This document shows positions 1 through 7,535 of a DNA stretch of 64,000 bases, piece by piece. The first letter of the stretch is position 1, and the number at the start of each line of letters is the position of its first letter. The position numbers and the translations under genes were made by a program. The stretch is from Spirosoma spitsbergense DSM 19989 (GTDB taxonomy: Bacteria > Bacteroidota > Bacteroidia > Cytophagales > Spirosomataceae): NCBI RefSeq assembly GCF_000374085.1, contig NZ_KB893389.1, positions 2,274 to 66,273 on the forward strand, written 5' to 3'. Under the pieces are notes generated by a model, which was not told the origin of the DNA, made no database searches, and saw only the letters and a program-made list of their open reading frames with translations.

Positions 1-381
1 CTGATGGAGAAACGAAGTAATCACCTGCCGGAGAGACAGGCAAAAGAGATTGGACCAGGTAGTGAACAAAGCCATTGACGTAATCGGTACTAGATGGCTC
101 CTTGAAGGTGCGTTTTGACCTGATCCCATCCTGATGAGAGGATAGGCAAGTATTCCATTTGGACCAAACCGCTTACCTATTTTCGACAATTGTGTCCCTC
201 GATTGTGCTGAACTTGGGCTTTTTCAGGCAGGTCAGAAGCCATGCAACAAAGCCCCAACGATTTGTTATTCTGAGGGACGAAAAATCTTCGGGTAAGTCC
301 ATTTTTTAGGCTCATAACGCAGAATCTTCGTTCCTCAGAATGATAAAAATGCTTCAATTTAGATTTACCTGACTGCATCCA
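1..381. other. Left-edge stretch without a recognisable gene
   Basis: No complete gene is visible here. On the minus strand a frame of about 40 codons stays open to the left edge (roughly positions 145 to 1) and could be the start or a fragment of another gene, but I do not recognise it. The part next to the beta-helix gene contains an imperfect inverted repeat, listed separately, which lies just past that gene's stop codon. Confidence 0.4.
268..341. repeat. Imperfect inverted repeat 3' of the beta-helix gene
   Basis: The arms at 268-282 (ATTCTGAGGGACGAA) and 327-341 are reverse complements with one mismatch, separated by 44 bases. The sequence resembles the ATTCTGAGG-ACGAA intergenic repeat that recurs in many bacterial genomes (recalled, not searched). 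Its place just downstream of the minus-strand stop at 382 would suit a dispersed palindromic element that also acts as a transcript end, although no clear T-run follows. Confidence 0.5.
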
Positions 382-3300
382 TCACTTTAGCACTTTAATT
401 GTTTGTTTCTCCCACTGAGTACGTACCTGCACCAGAAAAAAGCCCGTCTGCTGTTGAGCAATCGGCAGTCGGCAATGCTCAACAAAGCCAGCACTTTCTA
501 CCTGGTGGTGGGAAATAAGCCGCCCCTGCACGTCAGTAAGCGACACCCAAACACTCTGCCCTTCGACCCCTCTTACGTCTACTTCGACAGCCTCACTCCC
601 CCCCTGAAGCGGATTGCCCAGCACAACTACCTGCAACCCGGTTTCGGGTTCAGCCGCCAGCCGGGCGTTACCTGATCCAGTTCCTCCACAGCCGGGCACA
701 ATATATTCTTTATAGTCGTTGGCGTTATCGTAACCTTTACCATCACTTTGCAACTGACGCGCCTGAATGGTAAATTTTTTATTATAATCGGGGCCTTTTT
801 TCTTGTCGGGGAAGGGATCCATTACGGTATTGGTAGTCCAGCCGCTGGTTACCGACGACACGTTGAATTCGACTGGCTGCCCGTTGCCGCCGATAGTGTA
901 GAGCGTCAGCAAGCCCGTGGTACAGTCGTAGGCCGGGAGGAGAATCTGCAAGGCAGTAGCCTGACTGCCCGACCCGCAAACCGGTATCTGATAGTCTTTG
1001 TACTCCTGGGCATTATCGTTACCCTTTCCATCACTTTGCAACTGACGGGCGTGGATGGTGAATTTCTTTTTGTAATCGGGTTCTTTCTTCTTATCGGAGA
1101 AGGGGTCTAGCACGGCATTGGTCGTCCAGCCGCTGGTCACTGAACCCATTTCAAATTCTACGGGCTTGCCGTTTCCGCCAGTAGTGCGCAGGGTCAGTAA
1201 GCCCGTGGTGCAGTCGTACTGGGGAGCTATTACCCGCAGCTGATCGGCTACAACAGTCACCGTAACGCTGGCGGGTGCGCTGGTACACGTACTAAGCTGG
1301 CAGCTTACCCGGTACACAACCGAGCCGGTAACAGTAGTAGGTACGGCCAGATTTACCTGTCCATCGGCGGCCGCAATCGGGCCACTCCAGCGCAGCGTAC
1401 CACTGCTGCAGGCCGACGCCTGCAGGGTTACCGTACCCGAGTATTGTGCTACAGTAATAGCCTGTTTGCCGACTGGATATAGCCCACCGCTGGCCGTGGC
1501 CAGAACAGGGGCCTGAGGTGGCGTCAAATCGACCGAAACAGTAGTACTGGCCGATGCGGTACAGCCGTTGGGGCCCGTCAGGGTTACTGAATACACCCCG
1601 CCAGCGCTGACCAAAATACTGGAGCTGCTCACGCCGGTATTCCATTGGAGCGAACCGGCTCCGCTGGCGGTTAGCGTAGCAGTAGGATTGGCACAGGTAA
1701 GAGTCCCAACCTCATTTATTGAAACCGTTGGCAAGTCGATGTCCTGCGTTACCCCAATGGATGCCGTTGCCGTGCAGCCGTTCGTATCCGTTAGGAGCAC
1801 CGTATAACTTCCCGGCTGGCCAACTGAAGCCGTGTTATCCTGCCCCGATATAGTGCCCATTGGCCCGCTAAACGCAAAATTACCATTCGCTGCTGCACTG
1901 GCGCTGATCGTAACGGTAGTCAGGGCACAGGTAAGCGGCCCGTTCGTAGTCAGGCTAACCTGCGGTTTGGCATTGACCGTCAACGTAAAGGCCGTGGAGG
2001 TAAGGCTATTGAAACCTGTAATAGTAACCATGTAGCTGCCCTGGTCAGACGCCGACACGTTGGGTAGCAACAGGGTGGCCGTAGTAGCCGAGGCAACATC
2101 CGTCAGCACCTGACCATCTTTATACCATTGATAGGTTTTCACAGGTCCGTCTACGCTCACCGAAACGTACACGTCCGTACCAGTACAAACCGCCGAACTA
2201 CTGGCCGGTTGCTGGGTAATAGAAATTGGGGTTCCCTGAAGCTCATACGCTCCCATATCGGGACTGGTACCCTGCGGACGGTCGATGCCGAGGATATCCT
2301 TCGTCGCATACTGGTCCGGAATGGTACTTCCGGCATTGACAGCCGGGCTGGTGGACATCAGTTGAAAATTGCCGTTGGCCGCATCGGTAAACTGCGGATC
2401 GACCCCCGTCAGACTTTGAGTACCGGTAAGGAACGGGGTATCTGTACCACCAAACGTCAGGTTATTGCTCTGCAACAGACCGGGTGAATTAACGGGTGTA
2501 CCGGTGGCTTTGTTAGAACGGGTGTAGAGAATATTATTGTAGATGCGGACAGAAGCGGAATACCGCATGGCAAACTCGGAGGTGATTTCGGGGCTGGCTG
2601 CGTTCTGGTAAAACGTGTTGTTGCGAACCGTAGCGTTATCGCTATAATTGATATTGAGACCCCGTCCCCCATTTTGATAACAGAGATTATTTTCGATCAG
2701 GAACTTGCCATTATAAGCTCCGTTGGGGTTTGTCGTCCCAAACTGATTATTATTGTTGTCGAGAATAATACCGTTCCCATCGGTAATACCCCGGCAAACC
2801 CCGGCACTTATCCATCTAACAAACAGCCGATTACCATAACAAATGTTGTTGCGAATAATTATCTTGGGTGTATCGGTATTCGTATCATAGTTCCAGCTGT
2901 TGAGGAAACTGATGCCGCTGGTGCCGAAGATAGTATACCACGAATTGTTGTAAACCGTGTTATTCTCGACCGTTACATAGTCGCTCTCGATGGCCGAGAT
3001 ACCTCCTCCGCCACAGTCGTGAATACTGTTATTGGCAAGGACGATGTGATGCGGACGCGCATTTCCGCCCGTCCGTCCGTTGACACCTATTCCGTTTCCG
3101 TTGAACGCCGGGTTGACGGTGCCGGTCGGGTTATCACAGCTACCGGGTTGCGTAGTAGCCTGGGGTAAGGTCACGTTGGCGTTGTTACCCACGATCTCAA
3201 AACCCTGAATTTTTATATAGGCCGCCCCGGCTACCAGATTGAAACCCTGATAGCCATTGAACGACAGTTTGGGTTTGTCGTTCCGATAGCTGGTCAATAC

Positions 3301-3984
3301 GATCCAGTTGGTGGGTGTTCCGGTTCGACGAATAACGACAACATCGCTTCCGGCCGTATTCGTGTAGGTACCCGCCATCACAAAAATACTGTCGCCGGGA
3401 GCGGCTGCATCAATACCCCGCTGAATCGTATTAAACGGAGCCGCCAACGTGCCGGCGGTACCCGGACTGGCCCCGGCCTGCACGTAGTATTTTTTGTTGC
3501 TCGCTGTGTTGGGGGCGTACACATCGACCCGACTATAGCCAGTTCCGCCCTGAACGGCGGTAGCTCCGGTGGAATTGGTGACCTTCAGGCTCAGTTCATT
3601 ATACGAAATCTGCCCGGCGGGAATTGTCCAGGTGTAGGAGAAGGGAGCCGTCAGGTCTTCGCCCAGTTTAATGGTTTCTTTGCTGCCCCCCGGCCCGGTA
3701 AACGTAGCCAGAAAAAACTCAACTTTGGTTACTGATGTACCCGCGGGCGTATTTGTGGTAGCCTGGATATTGACCGGTGTTCCGGTAATGAACGAAGTTC
3801 TGAAAGCGGGGAACGACATGCTCACCGAGAGCGACTGCGCCCGAATACCGGTTGAAAAAACCAGCAACAGCAGCGTAAAAACCAACGAGGTTCCGCCAAA
3901 ATGGCCCGATATTCGGTTGCGGAAGAAACCGGCCAATACTATTCCAACCGAGTTAAGCTGGTCTAAAGGAGATGTTTTCATCAT
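382..3984 (-). CDS. T9SS-exported right-handed beta-helix protein with Ig-like domains
   Basis: 1200 residues. A signal peptide (hydrophobic stretch ending at RAQS, about residue 50) is followed by an Ig-like region, then a right-handed parallel beta-helix (about 165-560) opening with a YYVQAGASP...PFNTIQRGID segment and rich in N-x-I/V turns. The helix ends in an APDxGAYE-like closing motif (SPDMGAYELQG). Next come an Ig domain (QWYKDGQ), PKD/Ig-like units, two near-identical units of about 90 residues, and a C-terminal T9SS-type sorting domain. It is the last gene of the pectin-type locus, so it probably acts on or binds plant cell-wall polysaccharide at the cell surface. Pectate-lyase-like activity is inferred from the fold and neighbours; I cannot identify catalytic residues. 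The beta-helix is homologous to the 27593-28954 product. Confidence 0.85.
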   Translation of the reverse strand: MMKTSPLDQLNSVGIVLAGFFRNRISGHFGGTSLVFTLLLLVFSTGIRAQSLSVSMSFPAFRTSFITGTPVNIQATTNTPAGTSVTKVEFFLATFTGPGGSKETIKLGEDLTAPFSYTWTIPAGQISYNELSLKVTNSTGATAVQGGTGYSRVDVYAPNTASNKKYYVQAGASPGTAGTLAAPFNTIQRGIDAAAPGDSIFVMAGTYTNTAGSDVVVIRRTGTPTNWIVLTSYRNDKPKLSFNGYQGFNLVAGAAYIKIQGFEIVGNNANVTLPQATTQPGSCDNPTGTVNPAFNGNGIGVNGRTGGNARPHHIVLANNSIHDCGGGGISAIESDYVTVENNTVYNNSWYTIFGTSGISFLNSWNYDTNTDTPKIIIRNNICYGNRLFVRWISAGVCRGITDGNGIILDNNNNQFGTTNPNGAYNGKFLIENNLCYQNGGRGLNINYSDNATVRNNTFYQNAASPEITSEFAMRYSASVRIYNNILYTRSNKATGTPVNSPGLLQSNNLTFGGTDTPFLTGTQSLTGVDPQFTDAANGNFQLMSTSPAVNAGSTIPDQYATKDILGIDRPQGTSPDMGAYELQGTPISITQQPASSSAVCTGTDVYVSVSVDGPVKTYQWYKDGQVLTDVASATTATLLLPNVSASDQGSYMVTITGFNSLTSTAFTLTVNAKPQVSLTTNGPLTCALTTVTISASAAANGNFAFSGPMGTISGQDNTASVGQPGSYTVLLTDTNGCTATASIGVTQDIDLPTVSINEVGTLTCANPTATLTASGAGSLQWNTGVSSSSILVSAGGVYSVTLTGPNGCTASASTTVSVDLTPPQAPVLATASGGLYPVGKQAITVAQYSGTVTLQASACSSGTLRWSGPIAAADGQVNLAVPTTVTGSVVYRVSCQLSTCTSAPASVTVTVVADQLRVIAPQYDCTTGLLTLRTTGGNGKPVEFEMGSVTSGWTTNAVLDPFSDKKKEPDYKKKFTIHARQLQSDGKGNDNAQEYKDYQIPVCGSGSQATALQILLPAYDCTTGLLTLYTIGGNGQPVEFNVSSVTSGWTTNTVMDPFPDKKKGPDYNKKFTIQARQLQSDGKGYDNANDYKEYIVPGCGGTGSGNARLAAEPETGLQVVVLGNPLQGGSEAVEVDVRGVEGQSVWVSLTDVQGRLISHHQVESAGFVEHCRLPIAQQQTGFFLVQVRTQWEKQTIKVLK
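690..1245 (-). repeat. Tandem coding repeat, two units of about 270 bp
   Basis: Two adjacent units (about 975-1245 and 690-960) encode residues of roughly 913-1003 and 1008-1098 of the beta-helix protein. Both carry YDCTTGLLTL, then GGNG-PVEF, SVTSGWTTN, DPF-DKKK, and ARQLQSDGKG. The protein copies differ at only a minority of positions, and the DNA is also clearly repeated. They sit immediately before the T9SS tail and look like a duplicated surface-stalk or binding module. Confidence 0.85.
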
Positions 3985-4117
3985 GGTTTGTTTTAAGGTA
4001 ACGGGTAAGCATTGATAGTTAAGACATAAGGAAAGATTGGCAGTAGATAGGCAATAAGGAGCTGTCCCGCCTTAATCAGCGGGTATTCACGGTGTTCACT
4101 TCGGTTTGGGCCGATTG

Positions 4118-5614
4118 CTACTCGAACGTTAGCTTTCGCACGTATTCATTCGTATTCATATTGGCCTCCTGGAGCGAAGACACGGGCTTGCCAGCCATTT
4201 TCAGGTTTTTAAATGTGAGATCGTTAACAGGCCCTTCGGTCGTTCCGTAGATGTCGCCTTCGTCGGAGTTTTTATCGTCGAGGGTGATGTTTTCAAACAG
4301 CCAGTTCGTCAGGGTGACGGCATATTTTTCGGGATTCACGCCAATACGGACGAATTTATTGGTGTTGTAATCACTGGTTTTGGGATGGGCCTCGACCCGA
4401 ATATTTTTGAACGTAAAATTGTCCAGCTTAACCGGATTGCTGCGATTCCCTTCTACCAACACCAGTTCCGGACCACCATCTTTTCCGATCATATCTATAT
4501 TCTCAAAGGTCAGATTAGACGACGAATGCCAGTCGGTGTGCATAAACAATCGTCCCCATGGGCCGCCCCACGCGACAATGTTGGAGATTTTGCACTTGTT
4601 GGAGCCGTGGGTCGTCACGATATCGTCGTTGTTGAAGATGAAGCAATCATCCACCACATTGTTGTCCCCATCAAACCAGATACCATCCGAATTGCCATTC
4701 CAGCACACTAATTTCAGGTTACGATACTGATTATCATGCGATTTATTGTCCCGATTATCGATGGCAATCGTCCAGCCGGTACTGTGGGCGATGATGAATC
4801 CCTCCAGTACCATATTGGCGGTAGCGCTTGACCGGATGGTACTGTGATTGGTTAGAAACTCGACCGATGTAGACGTATGCGGCCACTCCCCCATCGACAG
4901 CACCCCGCGCCCTTTAATGCTGACATTCGTGGAGCCGGTGGCCAACCGAAACGATCCTTCCACTACGGCTCCCCCCGCGATATAGACGCTCTCGTTCGTG
5001 TTCAGCAGCTTGTTCAAGCCAATGTTATGCACTCCCGGCCCGTAGTAATACGTGGCCTGAGGATTAGGAGTATCGGGCGTGTCGGCAAAGAGAAACAGCG
5101 GGTTAATCCGGTCGTTGATTTCGACGGACAGTTTCTTCGGCGTGGCCATGCTGAAGGTAATTACATTGCCGCTTTGCTTAAAATCAATCCCCAAATTTAA
5201 GGGTCTGATTTTCACCGAAGAAACCGGAATTTTACTGACAATCCGAACATCGACGGCTGTTTCAGCGAAGGAAAAATTAGTAAATGCGGCCGACGCCTGT
5301 GGTCTTTTGGGGCCGGGTTTCGCCGTTGAAGCCCCGAAGTAGGTGTTCACAAAGGAGTTATCCGATTTATAGACGAAGCAGGTTTTGTAGTTGGTATCGC
5401 CCGACCGTTTCACCTCCACCACATATTCATCTGACTGTTTCAGGTGTTCTACCGTGCTCAAATCGCCGGGGCTGGGGGGTATCACCAGCGTGCCAGTACC
5501 CGTAGTTACGGCAGTTTGGGCCATAACCATCGAGCCTTTGCCAACGCTACAACTGGTCAATAAAACCATCCCGACAACGGTAGCCAATAGGCTACTACTA
5601 CCAGTTTTTTTCAT
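4118..5614 (-). CDS. GH28-like polygalacturonase-type lipoprotein
   Basis: About 498 residues from the ATG at 5614, chosen because it opens with MKKTGSSS followed by a hydrophobic stretch and lipobox LLTSC; an upstream ATG at 5656 would add 14 residues. The body is a parallel beta-helix with NSDGIWFDGDNN and FNNDDIVTTHG, which match the NxDG and DD catalytic-site motifs of glycoside hydrolase family 28 (polygalacturonases). The family's usual GHG and RIK motifs are not obvious, so the exact substrate is uncertain. It follows SusC/SusD pairs in the same operon direction and probably cleaves pectin-type galacturonan at the outer membrane or in the periplasm. Confidence 0.75.
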   Translation of the reverse strand: MKKTGSSSLLATVVGMVLLTSCSVGKGSMVMAQTAVTTGTGTLVIPPSPGDLSTVEHLKQSDEYVVEVKRSGDTNYKTCFVYKSDNSFVNTYFGASTAKPGPKRPQASAAFTNFSFAETAVDVRIVSKIPVSSVKIRPLNLGIDFKQSGNVITFSMATPKKLSVEINDRINPLFLFADTPDTPNPQATYYYGPGVHNIGLNKLLNTNESVYIAGGAVVEGSFRLATGSTNVSIKGRGVLSMGEWPHTSTSVEFLTNHSTIRSSATANMVLEGFIIAHSTGWTIAIDNRDNKSHDNQYRNLKLVCWNGNSDGIWFDGDNNVVDDCFIFNNDDIVTTHGSNKCKISNIVAWGGPWGRLFMHTDWHSSSNLTFENIDMIGKDGGPELVLVEGNRSNPVKLDNFTFKNIRVEAHPKTSDYNTNKFVRIGVNPEKYAVTLTNWLFENITLDDKNSDEGDIYGTTEGPVNDLTFKNLKMAGKPVSSLQEANMNTNEYVRKLTFE

Positions 5615-5781
5615 CCTTTTTACAGAGTAGATCTTGACCAAAAAGAGCTGTGTCATTCAATAGTAGAAGAAAGTACTTCCGCAATAGGTAGCCTGGCCAC
5701 AAGAGCGGAAGCATTTGCTGAACCAACCTATGCTATTATGTAAAATGATGAATTATTACATGAGCCATTTTCTTCCCAATA

Positions 5782-7512
5782 CTACCAGAGTGGGTTCTGA
5801 GTCAGGTTACCAGCAATGTTCAAATCAGTCTGAGGGATCGGATACAAGTACATTTTTGAGGTAAATACCCGGTCTTCCACCTTAACCGGTTGGTAGGTGA
5901 ACGTGTTGGTAGATGTCTGGGTAACGTTTACGCCCCGCAACGGTGCGTTGAAATAGGCAGGAGCCTGCATCCACCGCCGAACGTCCCAAAACCGGTGATC
6001 TTCAAAGGCAAACTCTACCCGTTTTTCGTTGCGTATCTTCTCCCGCACATCGGCCTGCGATAAACCAGAGGGCAAGCCCGGCATGGCTATCCCCGTCCGG
6101 CTACGGACACGGTCGTAGTAGGCTTTGATGTCGGCGTTGCCGGGGCTCCACTCGTTGAGGGCTTCGGCGTAGTTCAGGTAGATTTCCGGGTAGCGGAACA
6201 GAATCCAGCTATGAACGCCCGTGTTCCCATTCAGCAGATTCAAACTTTCGATCTGGTATTTACGCAGGTAGTAGCCGGTTTTGGTGGCGTTGATAATTGG
6301 GCGCGCATCCAGGCCACCAGTCCAGGTTTGCACGGTACGGGCGGGTGTGCCAAAGGATGAATTGTTGACAACAACGGTCAGCGCTAAACGCGGGTCGCGG
6401 TTAGCGTAGGGGTTGGCAGCCATTGCGGGGTCATTCCAATTGAACGGAACTGCCGTAGTGGCATTTACTCTCACCTCGTAGGCATCTACCAAATCCTGCG
6501 AGGGCGTGTTGCCGCTTTGGCCCAGGTTGAACCCAATAGGCGAGTTGTTTCGCTCGAACTGATTGCTGGCGGCATTACTTCGGGTAAAAATAATCTCGCC
6601 ATTATTGAAGGTGTTGAACAGCGATTTATAGGCTCCCAGCGTAGGTAATGCCCCGGCGTCGATAACGGCTTTAGCCGCATCAGAAGCGGCTTTCCAGCGG
6701 GCTATGCGGTCACCAGCGGGTAGGGAAATCAACTCCGGTTTGCTATAGCCACCTGCCCAGGTCGAGGTGTTGAACAGGTCACTGGCAGCATAGAGTAACA
6801 CCCGGCTTTTCAGTGCTAAGGCTGTTAGTTTCGTTACCCGTCCCAAATCGGTAGCGGCCACGTATGGGGGCGTGGAGGCATTTAGCGGCAGTTGAACAGC
6901 CGCCGAGTCGCACTCGGCCGCAATAAACTGGATGCACTCGTTCAGCGAATTCCGCTGTACTTTTGAAAAGTCATCGTCCAGTGACAGAGACTGGTTCAGA
7001 AGGGGTACTCCACCGTAGCGTTTGACGAGTTCGAAGTAATAATAGGCCCGTAAAAACCGTGCTTCGTAAGTCCACCGCTTAATGGTGGCCAGGTTATCAG
7101 TGTACACTTTCTGGGCCGAGGCCGAGGGATCTAATTTCCAGGGGTCGAGGTTTATTTTGCCGGTCGATAACAAAAACTGGTTAACCTGACGGATACCCCG
7201 GTAATACGTTCCCCAGACCAAATCGGGGTTGTTGGCCGCGTTCCAGCTACCCGTATTGAAATTCTGTATTGGGTTGGTTTCCTGCGCAAACTCGGCTTCG
7301 TCCGTGGCCGAAGCCATCATGGCACTCCCGCTAATGTACAGCGTACCGTCGGGCAGGTTAGAGTAGATGGCCGTGAGCAGTGCCTGAACATTCGTGAAGG
7401 ATTGTTCGATTTCATTTTTCCCGATTGTCGTCACAAAATCCCGGTCGAGATTCTGACAGGCTGTTGCCAGGATACCTGAAAACACGAGGAATATGTAGGT
7501 GTATTTTTTCAT
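5782..7512 (-). CDS. SusD/RagB family nutrient-binding lipoprotein
   Basis: 576 residues with lipobox ILATAC near the N-terminus, the TPR-like helical body of SusD proteins (FLRAYYYFELVKRYGGVPL; YPEIYLNYAEALNE), and the family's typical C-terminal VRRWMQAPAYF and PIPQTDLN-containing region ending LTQNPLW. SusD proteins cap a SusC channel and bind glycans at the cell surface. It lies 23 bases after the short SusC at 7536-10448, so the two are a matched pair, and is followed by the GH28-like gene. The particular ligand is inferred to be a pectin fragment from that neighbour. Confidence 0.93.
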   Translation of the reverse strand: MKKYTYIFLVFSGILATACQNLDRDFVTTIGKNEIEQSFTNVQALLTAIYSNLPDGTLYISGSAMMASATDEAEFAQETNPIQNFNTGSWNAANNPDLVWGTYYRGIRQVNQFLLSTGKINLDPWKLDPSASAQKVYTDNLATIKRWTYEARFLRAYYYFELVKRYGGVPLLNQSLSLDDDFSKVQRNSLNECIQFIAAECDSAAVQLPLNASTPPYVAATDLGRVTKLTALALKSRVLLYAASDLFNTSTWAGGYSKPELISLPAGDRIARWKAASDAAKAVIDAGALPTLGAYKSLFNTFNNGEIIFTRSNAASNQFERNNSPIGFNLGQSGNTPSQDLVDAYEVRVNATTAVPFNWNDPAMAANPYANRDPRLALTVVVNNSSFGTPARTVQTWTGGLDARPIINATKTGYYLRKYQIESLNLLNGNTGVHSWILFRYPEIYLNYAEALNEWSPGNADIKAYYDRVRSRTGIAMPGLPSGLSQADVREKIRNEKRVEFAFEDHRFWDVRRWMQAPAYFNAPLRGVNVTQTSTNTFTYQPVKVEDRVFTSKMYLYPIPQTDLNIAGNLTQNPLW

Positions 7513-7535
7513 TTTTCGGTCAGTTTTACGGGTAC

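Noticed and set aside
690-1245. CRISPR-like repeat array
   Set aside because: There are only two long units and they are in-frame coding sequence; no short repeats with unique spacers occur anywhere in the window.
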